Source of the DNA: Rhododendron vialii
Taxonomy: Eukaryota > Streptophyta > Magnoliopsida > Ericales > Ericaceae
Reading direction: 5' to 3'
Length of the DNA: 64,000 nucleotides
Assembly (NCBI RefSeq): GCF_030253575.1
Contig: NC_080562.1
Span: 31,451,852 to 31,515,851, forward strand
In this document: positions 33,301-42,490 of the stretch, one piece after another
Layout: each line of letters starts with the position of its first letter
Numbering within the stretch: position 1 is the stretch's first letter
The notes under the pieces: model-generated
Told to the model about the DNA's origin: nothing
The model's input: the letters and a program-made list of their open reading frames with translations, nothing else
Database searches by the model: none
Position numbers and translations under genes: made by a program

Positions 33301-34156
33301 TGTGAAAGTAATGTGGTTTCACTTGGTGATGACGTGGGTACTCATATTGATCCTACTTCACTTGGAGATGGGGTTATAACGTCCAAATAGAGCACGAACA
33401 TTCTTGACCTGGAAGGTCTTCGACGAAAAGGGAGACCGCCGTGCAAAAGAAAGAAAGGTGTTGTGGAAATAGCCGTTAAGAAGAAAAGAGAAACAAAAAA
33501 AAAGACATTGTCCAATGAAAAAGTCTCGGTATAAGTTCTTTATTATTTGTTGCTTATTAGTTAATTTTTTTGTTTGAACAACTTACTAGTTAATATTGAC
33601 TTATCTATTCAATGCATGTGTAATAGTTATATTTGTTGCTAATTTCAGGAGGTTGAGAAGATTGCGGTTGGCCATGGGTTCGGGACACAAGAGAGTGTTG
33701 TAAATGTACATATAAGGAACTTTATTTTTAATTGCACAATCTCTTGTTTCATGTAAAAGTTATTGATAATCGTTATTTATTATTGGGCAGGGTCACCCAA
33801 ACTACATAGGGCATTCAGTGTGGCCAAACATGATGCCCCATAACATGCTAGCAAATATGACACAAGGCGGAACCATCTTCCCATTTTCTCCAACTCTTTG
33901 CCCAACCAGAACAAGCTTTAACCAATTTAGGCCTTCTTTTCCAAGTTCACAAGGCTTCTTCAATGGTCAAGTTTGGAGAGGTCAATCAATTCTTGCGGGC
34001 AGCCAATCTTGGGGAGGACAATCAAGTTTTATGGAAGACCAAGGTCAATATTGGGGGAGACTACAACCAAATCTACTACAAACTCAAGGGCATGGATGTG
34101 AAGGACAACCAAGTTTCACTGATATGATGAATGCAGCGAATAATAATGAAGAGTAG
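30360..34156 (+). pseudogene. FAR1-related sequence (FRS) pseudogene
   Basis: FRS/FAR1 proteins are nuclear transcription regulators derived from MULE transposases. A leader exon with an intron (about 30583-31231) precedes ATG at 31235. The N-terminal FAR1 zinc-finger domain (YRYYLRYAREKGFAIAKRSS ... DCPAHVTA ... LKHNHEQ) lies at 31440-31730. The DDE-type MULE domain holds TFDTTY (32097), ITDQC (32280) and SESINSYFDGY (32610). The SWIM finger CNCRLFEFRGMVCRH lies at 32985-33035. The C-terminal exons are to 33528, 33649-33705 and 33791-34156, ending in a Gly/Gln-rich tail (WRGQSILAGSQSWGGQ). Breaks: TAG at 31841-31843, a +1 shift in an A10 run at 32863-32872, and TAG at 33388-33390. All three DDE residues and the finger residues remain. 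A functional transcript is unlikely. Confidence 0.88.
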
Positions 34157-34324
34157 TTCACTTGATTGTTCTATGGAAATGATGAATATGTATTGTTATT
34201 CAGATTGGTCATGACATTGATGAATCTGTAATAGTATTAGCATTACGACTACTTTGTTGAACCTGTAAATGTTGCAAGGTTGCAATGTGTTGGATTATAT
34301 TGGATGAATGCAATTTATATTAGT

Positions 34325-34690
34325 CATACGTATTGTGTTGTATCCGTATCCATATCCGTATCGTATCTTGAAAGATGTATTATATCGTATCCATATCCAT
34401 ATCGTATCTTGAAAGATGTATCGTATCGTATCCGTATCGTATCCGTATCCATATCCATATCCATATCGTATCTTGTATTGTATCGTATCTGTATCCGTAT
34501 CGTATCTGTGTCCGTATCGTATCCATATCCATATCGTATCTTGAAAGATGTATTGTATTGTATCCGTATCCGTATCGTATCCATATCTATATCGTATCTT
34601 GAAATATGTATTGTATCATATCCGTATCGTATCCATATCCGTATCGTATCTTGAAAGATGTATTGTGTCGTATCCGTATCCGTATTTTCT
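34325..34690. repeat. degenerate hexamer satellite (TATCCG/TATCCA) with a longer period
   Basis: About 365 bp made of CGTATC, CATATC and CGTATC-like hexamers, punctuated about five times by CTTGAAAGATGTATTGTAT. It is a short-period array nested in a longer 60-75 bp period. It lies just after the FRS stop codon, in the presumed 3' UTR. ORFs read through it on both strands are artefacts of the lack of stops. Confidence 0.9.
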
Positions 34691-34699
34691 GAAAAATTC

Positions 34700-36620
34700 G
34701 ACAGAATTTCTCTTGTTTTTAGTCTAGCCCGACATCATAGTGTCTCAGTCAAACGCATTGTCATCTTTACTCAATAAGTTGCCACAATAACAAACCATTC
34801 TAGATTGCTATATTAAAAGAAAAGAAACCAACAGTGTCATCCATCAACCCTATCAACAAATTTGAGCATTTGAACAATATATCTTGACCATACGATAGCA
34901 AAAAGAACTAGATTGACATAATGTTTTACATAACAGGCATGAGCCGAACATCATCATCATTGTCTACCCTAAGCTATATTACAAGCAAAATGAAAAAAAT
35001 CCTTAAGTGTCACTAGCATCTCTTCTTGGCTGAATGCCCCATACACCAAGGGGAACTTGATTTTGGAGTTGTGGAACTGCTTTGTGCTCTCCCTCTTGCT
35101 AGGACAGTAGCAGTTTTGATGATTTGGATGCAAAAAGCACCCAATTACAAGATTTTGATCTTCAATTTTCAGCATAATAAGCATTGTCCTTCACTTCCAT
35201 GCCCTTTAAGGCCATTGACCATCCTTGTGACTGAATAAGCATTGGCTCAACAAAGCCCAATCTAGTGATAGTCTCCGGGCAATAACCTATCAATCTTATA
35301 AGATCAAGAAGTTGATCAATAACACATCTTCAAAAGCTGTAGCAAGAATCTACACGTTGAATCCAAACTCCAATACATGACAGCTGATGCATTAACAATC
35401 TCAATGTGCAAAACTAAGTAGGAAGAGGAATAATGCAGAAGGAATTTTCCAAAAATTTCACAATGCGTTAAATGCACCAAAACTGATTGAAATTGGAACA
35501 CTAATTAGAACCCTAAACTGTAGATTACAGTAGCCAAAGAGCTAATCTTGGCAAAAAGAGCTTCATGAAGCCCCTGCAATTCCTTTCACGCCATAATCTG
35601 TAGATTATGGTAGCCAAAGAAAGCTTCAATACAGTATGCTTGAACTTGGAACTCCTACTATGCTAGCAGAATATGCACAACTGGTAAAAAAGAGAGAGAT
35701 GAGCATGGATTTCTTGCTTTGATCCACACAGATCACACCCATCATCAGTGACAACTCCCCATGCATATTGTATCATCTCAAGTTAGTTTAACTTCTCAAT
35801 CACCCAGAGTAAATTCTACAAAAATAAGTTACAATATGGCCATGGGCTAGCTATTATCGCTAAACAAGCAATAATTATCCACAAGATTTGCCGAAGGTTA
35901 CACCCACTTTTTGTTTCATGCCTAGATACTATTTATCAGTGCACTGAAAAAGATAAGATGTTGATCAAAAAAGAAAAAGATAAGATAGCTTTGCTACCTG
36001 TTTCCTTTCCAATTTTCCATCGCTATGGATATCAGTAGAAGAACGAGTCAAAAGCCAGTGTCTTTAAGAGTCTGCGATCAAAAACCAGATTCTTGATCTT
36101 GGTAGGATTCTTCTAAAAAATCTGAAAGTAGATCGAGTTAAATACGAGTGGGACAAATCCTTCAAAACAATGGAAGGATTTTTGAAAAATTCTACTCTTA
36201 CAAATGCTATAAGCGACACATTTCTAAAAGCACATGAAAAAATTAAAAAAACAAGCTTGATAGTTCTCTGCAGAGAGTTTTAAGTACGGTATAGTAAATT
36301 ACTAAGTTATACTAAACAAGCTCGTATCAATTTTGGCATCTCTAGTAGTATCAGTGATGAGTTTGCTCTACTTGCCAAAGAGAAAGTATGACGGAAGATT
36401 GGGGATGGTTGTATGTCATCGTTAATCTCAAACATATGCCAGTGATTAGGTTATTTTTTTGTGCCAAGTGGTTTAAGAAATTCTCAAGTCTCAAAACTCT
36501 CTGCATTCGAACTATCATCAGACACAAAACTCAACAGCCAAAACTGATTGAAATTGGATCACTAATTGGAACCCTAATTTTTTGTGCAAAAATCCCCAAT
36601 ATCTATGAATTAAAATTGGA
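34700..36620. other. no gene seen; internal duplicated scraps
   Basis: The phrase AAAACTGATTGAAATTGGA followed by CACTAATT and AACCCTAA occurs at 35476 and 36540, and TGTAGATTA..GTAGCCAAAGA at 35520 and 35598. No domain was recognised in the short ORFs (for example 34969-35184). Confidence 0.45.
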
Positions 36621-36623
36621 ACC

Positions 36624-36639
36624 CTAGTTCGATTGATAC

Positions 36640-36676
<37 letters not shown>

Positions 36677-36945
36677 TCGTTGGTGCGGCAACGGTGGTGG
36701 TCGAGTTCTTCGTCAACGTTCGAGATCGATACCAGTGATTGTGGTTCGAAGCTCGTCGGCGTACAAAGGTTGTGGTGGTCGGCAGTCGTGGAGGCGTCTT
36801 GTTCGTCGGCAGTGGTGGTGGTTGGCGGTGGGTTGGGTGCGGTGGTCTTCTCTCTCTCACTCTCTCTTCCTCTGGAACGACTGAAGTAGAGGGGAGTAGT
36901 AGAAACGCGTGTTCTGATTTATTTATTTTTTCAATATCTTGCAAG
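36624..36945 (-). other. promoter/5' leader-like sequence with (GA)n
   Basis: On the minus strand this is a CCACC/GCCACC-rich, CT-microsatellite-bearing segment (36641-36672) like a plant 5' leader, ending AGGGTTCCAA. It resembles, in inverted orientation, the leader in front of the FRS pseudogene (30400-30670: CCGCCAACCACCACC, CTCTCTCTC, TTAGGGTTCCAA). No ORF belongs to it. Confidence 0.4.
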
Positions 36946-37135
36946 ATTACTTCCCTTACGAGGCATTGACTTGACGAAGGTTTTCTGGTATATAACTTGA
37001 GAAAGTTTTTTTTATTTAATAGAAAAAATATTTCATAAATCTTTGAAAAATTTACAAAGATTACAAATATTTACTTGAGAAAGTTTACCATATGGATCTT
37101 CTCTTTCTATTATATACCATAGAGAGTATAAGCCA

Positions 37136-38648
37136 ATAAGTCAATTTTTTTGTTTTTATTAAAAAAAATTAGATTTCGATAATAATTTTTTACTTTTGAG
37201 ATTCTTGTCGTTATGACGATGCAATAATCCCTTAAAAATTGACGAAAAACTAACAAATACGAAACTTTTTTGGGAGAATTAAAAAATAGTCCTCGGGTTC
37301 TACTCTTTGTAAGTTTTCATCCGGCACTTTTTGAACAATTATATTTTCATTCTTCTAGATAGTGAATTACCTTTATTACCCTTTTAATAAGATATTCATA
37401 TGTAGGTGTCTGTTTCCTTCCTAAATTAGTGGGATTCTAATAATTATAGTTACCTAAAATCATGGGTTGATTAATGGATAGAAATGGGGGGAATTTTCAA
37501 ATTTTAAAATCTTTAATGGATATATTCTAAACCATTATTCCTCCTTAATTTTGTGAATTTTTAAATCATTAATTTTCATGAATTTTGTTAAATTGGTCGT
37601 ATTATATTATAAACTTATGCGAATATGGTTCGACCAATTTCACGAAAATTCGTGATTTATTTTTAAAATATGAATACACCATTTTTATTCTTGAAACACA
37701 TGAATAAATTAATTGAAAAACATGAAAAAACATGAATACAAACATCTTTTTAATTGGCCATGAAAAACATAAATGAATTAATCGGCCATGTTTTTCATGA
37801 ATACACCATGTTTTATCCATGAAAATAGAAAAAACATGAAAATCATGGAAATTATGAAAACACATAAATACACCATTTTTTTCATGATTCACAGCCCCTT
37901 ATTTGAATCCCAAGATTATTTTTTACCACAACAATATTATTGTACACATGAAGAATTTACGACAAAACATGACAAATAAGTTACTTATATACATGATTGG
38001 AAGCACTGAATAGTTTCTCTTCTCTCTGTTCTTTACATTTGGAAGCACTAGATATACCCCATTGAGGAAGGCAGGCGACAGGCAGATCAAATTGATGGCG
38101 GTGGCGTGGTGCCGACACGACTGGATCCGAATCGGTGATGAAAAACAGATCAAGGAAGGGTGTACAACAACAGCGGCAATGACGACTAGTTAATCGGCGA
38201 CGTGGTAATGGGAGGGGTGAGGGACGGAGGTCGCCGGGGGATGTGAAGGGGTCCCGCTCGCCTCTCGCCGCTGCAAATTGAAGGGGGGAGGGATTAATTG
38301 TGCCAAAATTTTGGGATTCTAATTAGGGGTGGGTTGGTTTTAATTCAATGCTGAGATTTTTTGAGATTTTTGGTATTTAAATTAGGGATGATTATCCTAA
38401 AATTAGGCTAGAGGACCTTTAAGATTATTTTGTAGTCCCCAAAATCCCTGCCTATATATACATATATATTATATATGTAAAGGGCAATCGTGGGATTATT
38501 TAAAAGTGGGGATGGAAATATAATTGTTCAAAAAGTGCCGAATGAAAACTTACGAGGGATGAAGTTTGAGGATGGATATTTAAAAACTCTAACTTTTTTG
38601 AATAAGGACAAAAAAATAAGCCAATTGATTTATTTAGCCGAACGGGGC
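37136..38648. mobile_element. MITE split by a nested element
   Basis: 37136-37280 and 38580-38648 are the two parts of one repeat of the family also seen at 27960, 43290 and 57745 (AATAAGTCAATTTTTTTG; right end as reverse complement GGCCCCGTTCGGCTAAATAA). The paralogous site near 46715 (GAGTATAACTCAAC) lacks the whole block, showing it is an insertion. Confidence 0.6.
37284..38578. mobile_element. MULE-like non-autonomous element, about 1.3 kb, nested
   Basis: Inverted ends of about 70 bp share GTAAGTTTTCATCCGGCACT (left, 37310) with GTAAGTTTTCATTCGGCACT (right, reverse complement, 38552), both followed by TTTTGAACAATTATATTT. The flanks AATTAAAAA and ATTTAAAAA form a 9-bp target duplication with one mismatch. 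The inside is non-coding and contains repeated CATGAAAA motifs (37730-37870). A GC-rich patch at 38080-38300 has no ORF. Confidence 0.65.
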
Positions 38649-38911
38649 CTAACTCAACAAAGAATGAGAAATCCAATAATTCATCTTTCATTGAAAGTGC
38701 AATAATTCATCATACTTTCTCATTTTTGTTTCTTTTCTGCGACTGCATACATCCCATTATTGTTTATAAATTTGCTACAACCACAAACACATTCGCACAA
38801 TGTGTATAGGAAATCGCCGACTGCACCCAAGGGCAGGATTCGTATAATAATCCCTAAATTTGTATCTGTTTATTTGCAACTTTACTTTGTTTAGCTCTAC
38901 GAACCATGTAG

Positions 38912-39056
38912 TTGCAAGTGGAGTGGAGTGCAGTTGGTGCCTCTCTTATCCTATGCACATGGACATAATTCGATTCCCGTTACACCAATCTTACTCCCTA
39001 ATTCCCATAGGATAAAATATATTAGGTTTAACGAATGACAAAAAAAAAAAAAAAAA
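38912..39056 (+). mobile_element. SINE, 145 bp, with poly(A) tail
   Basis: The head TTGCAAGTGGAGTGGAGTGC, a B-box-like ATTCGATTCCC near 38969, and a 16-A tail are present. CATGTAG occurs at 38905-38911 and 39057-39063 as target duplication. The related segment at 51570-51640 is uninterrupted at this point (CCATCTTGTTTGTATATGG), i.e. an empty site. Confidence 0.8.
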
Positions 39057-39837
39057 CATGTAGTTTGTATAGGATTTTTTTATCAATATAACTATATAAT
39101 AAGTATCTATTGAGTTTCTGGAAAAAAAAAAATATCTGCCCCTCTCTAACAATCGACTGGACCATCACATACAAATACAATGGACCCCAACTATAAAGAT
39201 ATATTTTTTGAAACAATAAAATATTATTTATTAATAGAGAACTCGAAAGGGCACATCGAAGGAGGGAAAAGAGAGAGAGAAAAAAAGAGCCCAAACTGAA
39301 GCTACAAGACGGACTTTGCAACCTCACTGATCAGCAAAAACTTCCAATAGATCGAAGTTGAGAAGAGAGTACATCCAAACTACCCCAAAAAAATTAGCCT
39401 CCCACCATCCTAATATGAAAATCAGCAGCCCAATGAATCCTCCACTCTAGATTCCAGACTGCCTAGAGAATGTCCAGACTCTTCTGCCTCTTTATTCCCC
39501 AACTCCTTTTGGCATAAATGAGCCGTCGTTGGAACATGTGTATGCATGTTCAAAATCACCTTCACGCCTGTTATGTTCCCGGTGTATATCAATGATGCCA
39601 CCAACTGGTTTATCATTAACCATTTGTTTCTCATTGGCCCTTTCCTCCACGTTGGTTGTCAAGTCCTCACCGGTTTCCACGTCATCATCATCCTCGTCGG
39701 AAACATCATCCTCCTGCTCGTTAGAGATGCACATCCACATGTTGCCCTGAGTTTTGCTCGGCTGGTGTTAGTATGGTTGATTTTTGCAAGGCGTAGCCAT
39801 CCTTTTTCAAATTAATCTCCACTTCAGGAAAATGAAT

Positions 39838-40220
39838 TGGAGAAACTTTATATCCATCTCAAAGTCAATTGGCAATGAGTAGAGAGGTCTCAGATATTAT
39901 TAGGTGATCACCCATTTCATTCCCAAGCAATATGGGATTCTATTTCCTTAACATCCCCCCTCACGTGCAGCCGCATTTGAGATCTGTCACGTGTGACCAC
40001 TTTTGGATCCTCTCATCGGGCAACCTTTTTGCTGATCTGTCATCGTGGGGTGTGGATTGTTAATTTTTAAAATGTGGGGTGGAACGGACCCTGCTCTGAT
40101 ACCATGTAGAAATTTTATATCCATCTCAAAGTCAATTGACAATGAGTGGAGAGGTTCCAGATGTTATTAAGTGATCACCCATTCCATTCCCAAGCAATGT
40201 GAAATTCTATTTCCTTAACA
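39838..40220 (-). mobile_element. complete TRIM retrotransposon, 383 bp
   Basis: Two 116-bp LTRs (39838-39953 and 40105-40220), each TG..CA on the minus strand (TGTTAAGGAAATAGAA ... TTTCTMCA), flank about 150 bp. Next to the 5' LTR is TGGTATCAGAGCAGGG, a perfect 12-base Met-type PBS, and next to the 3' LTR a purine tract GTGAGGGGGGA. The flanks TGAAT and AGAAT are a probable 5-bp target duplication with one change. No coding capacity. Confidence 0.9.
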
Positions 40221-40331
40221 AGAATGTGACTTGAACAGTCCTCTTTAATCCACAACGTATAACATTTTCCGTCGACATTGAGTTGAATAGAACTATCAAT
40301 CTTGGACATGTTAGTGGTGGCAATAAGAATT

Positions 40332-41448
40332 GAGCAAAGTCCACTTTGACCTCCTGTGATTATCGCCATATGTGGATACTTCCTCATGATTTAAAAGTGA
40401 GCACATAATCTATCTGTGGTTTCCAAAAGAGGTTGAGTGCTTACGCTGTTAACAGAAATGACGAAATGTCTAATATGCCCTTCTCTATATATAAATGTAC
40501 ACACGGTTTTGCCTTTTGCCTTTCCAAAAAATTGAGAGAGAGAGAAGTTGCAGGAGATGGGCCTCCACCTCGTTGGCAACTGATTCCGGCGAAGAAATAG
40601 AAAAAGAAGAAGAAATCAAAGAAGATTGGCCTCCACCTCGTTGGCAATCGATTCTGGCGAGTCTGGCGTTGTAAGTTGAGGATCTTCGGATTGGGTGGCG
40701 GCGGCAGGAAAAATGGAGTTCGCTGGAAAAAATGGTAGAAATATGTGGTGGTCTTTGTGGGTCAATGTTTTTGGAGTTTAAAAGTCACGCAGGAAAAATG
40801 GAGTTCTCCAGCGATGTCTCGCCGAGCTTCACCGCCTTCCCCCCGCCTCGAGGTGCTCTCTTTAGTGGACAATTTGTTTGAGAGAGAAATCCCTTCCTTC
40901 TTGGGTAACATCACGACTCTGAAATAGCTGAATCTCTCTTACAATCCGTTTAGGCCGGGTCGGTCCCGCCGGAGCTGGGGAACTTGACGAATTTGGAGAT
41001 CTTGTGGATGTCCGGGTGTAACTTAATGGGTCTAATCCCCGACTCGCTGAGTCGACTCAAGAAGTTAAAGGACTTGGAGTTGGCTCTGAATATGGGTATA
41101 TACCGAGTTCGCTCACTGGGTTGAAGTATGGATGGAGGGGATTGCCGGTTTCAATGGAGGAGGAGTGCGGTGGTGTTGAAGAACTGAGGAAGAGAAATGG
41201 AGAAAAGAGGGAGAGTGGGTTTTTGAGGGCAAAATCATTCCAAATCTATATAATTTCACCGCCTTACATGCTTGTAAGGCGTGTGTTTAACACTTTCCGT
41301 TAAAATGGACGGAAAAGGGTTTATCTGCTCATTGTTAGAAACTACAGGTAAATTATGTGTTCACTTTTAAACTATGAAAGAAATATCCGCATATGACGAT
41401 AACCACGCACACGACGATAACTATAAAAGGTCAAAGTGGATTTTGCTC
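40332..41448 (+). mobile_element. Pack-MULE with captured receptor-kinase fragment
   Basis: A perfect 9-bp target duplication ATAAGAATT lies at 40323-40331 and 41449-41457. The terminal inverted repeats begin GAGCAAARTCCACTTTGACC and continue through TTATCG, CATATGYGGATA and TTTAAAAGTGARCACATAAT, about 100 bp with small gaps. Inside are a promoter-like part with TATATATAAA near 40484, a tandem GGGCCTCCACCTCGTTGGCA pair (40559 and 40629) and a fragment of a HAESA-like LRR kinase. No transposase is present. This is the definition of a Pack-MULE. Confidence 0.88.
40817..41145 (+). pseudogene. HAESA-like (HSL1-type) LRR receptor kinase fragment
   Basis: LRR units are readable: RLEVLSLVDNLFEREIPSFL, GNITTLK, stop, [12 protein letters not shown], then [20 protein letters not shown] and [20 protein letters not shown]. 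The LSYNPFx[13 protein letters not shown] block is diagnostic for the HAESA/HSL ectodomain (peptide-hormone receptors). There is an in-frame TAG at 40924-40926, a frame change near 40955, and truncation after LTGLKYG at about 41140. It lies wholly inside the Pack-MULE, so it is captured and has no kinase domain. Confidence 0.85.
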
Positions 41449-42440
41449 ATAAGAATTCTTTCCCATGACAAGTGACTCTTGTCTTAGTGTACATTCATCA
41501 ATCATTAAAAATTGTCCCCACTTCTCCCCTGTCAATTTGAAAGTACGCCAGCTCCATGCGTTTAAAGGTAGTCCATAACAAGAAAGCCAGACAAATCTTT
41601 CACAGCTCGCTGCTTCTCCATTCCATGATTAGAAAGACTCAAACCATCGCTCGTACCAGTCCCCTACCGTCGCTTCATCTCTTTGTTTTACATCAGGAAA
41701 AGTTATAAGGATAAATCTACCTCCCATTGATCTGAGTTGCACATCGCATTTGATTTCTTTCTTGACTTCCATCTCCAATCTTTCCAACGATATCATTTTG
41801 TGTAGTGTTGCGACTACACTCCTGAATAACCAACCATTGCCGGCCGGTTGAATTTTAATAGGGGTCTGCACAGGCGACTTAAATTTCAAGTCCTTCACAT
41901 TCCCATTAGCAACTTGAGCATAAGATAAACCATGAGATACCTTCTGAAGATGATTGTTCATGATGCCATTATCACCCCTGGATAGGGCTCCCTGCTTGCT
42001 TGTTCCTCCATGAGCCGATGTAGAAGGATTACCCGTCTCTCTTCTCTAAACTTCTTGGTTAAACGACGTGTTTTTAACCAGGATTTTCTTGTTACCAAAC
42101 CACATACCATTGGCTCTATATATATATTGCAACACCAGCTGATACATCACAGTTGTATCTTACGAACCCGAATTTGCTTCCCCTCTTACTCCTTTTAAGG
42201 GGTATGTATGAATCCTTCACCACGCCATATTGGTTGAAGATATTTCTCAACCATGTTTGCTCAGCTCCATTGGGCAGGTTATCCACGAACAGAGTGAACA
42301 GTGGATCCTTACTTTCATTGCAACCATTGCCATAAACTTTCTTGTGCTTGTTTATGACTGGTATCCACCGCCACCTTCTTGCCTTCTCTATTCATTTCAA
42401 TTCCATGACTTCACCATTTACACCATGTTTTGTTGGACAC

Positions 42441-42449
42441 ACACACACA

Positions 42450-42490
<41 letters not shown>
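42441..42490. repeat. compound (CA)n-(CT)n-(CA)n microsatellite
   Basis: It abuts and partly encodes the C-terminus of the truncated cysteine-rich peptide copy on the minus strand. Confidence 0.95.

Larger units (their letters stand above)
39195..42340 (-). mobile_element. L1-type LINE carrying an RRM ORF1, no ORF2, twice interrupted
   Basis: The minus-strand order is an RRM (LFTLFVDNLP near 42290 and SKFGFVRY near 42185, the RNP2 and RNP1 motifs), then GGRFILITFPDVKQRD and WYERWFESF (41629-41720), CYGLPLNAWSW (about 41570), VDGKCYTLWIKEDCSSH (40240-40290) and an acidic C-terminal part (EDDVSDEDDDDVETGEDL, 39660-39710). The 3' untranslated end CTCTATTAATAAATAATATT lies near 39220. Endonuclease and RT are absent. 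The ORF1 is split by the TRIM at 39838-40220 and the Pack-MULE at 40332-41448 and has several stops. Confidence 0.75.

Noticed and set aside
32875..33390. Separate gene starting at 32875
   Set aside because: It is the continuation of the FRS protein after a frameshift in the A10 run; its start Met is incidental and it opens in the middle of the conserved region before the SWIM finger.
34280..34654. 124-codon Ser/Tyr/Ile-rich ORF and its opposite-strand partner
   Set aside because: Direct translation of the hexamer satellite; open on both strands because the repeat contains no stop.
34969..35184. 71-codon minus-strand ORF considered as a second MULE gene
   Set aside because: No zinc-finger pattern or similarity to a known MULE accessory protein could be seen; no splice or promoter evidence.
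19970..40105. Possible tRNA-Met genes at GCTCTGATACCA / TGGTATCAGAGC motifs (19970, 23518, 40092, 49267)
   Set aside because: Only the 12-base primer site is present, each time next to an LTR-like repeat; no cloverleaf can be drawn.
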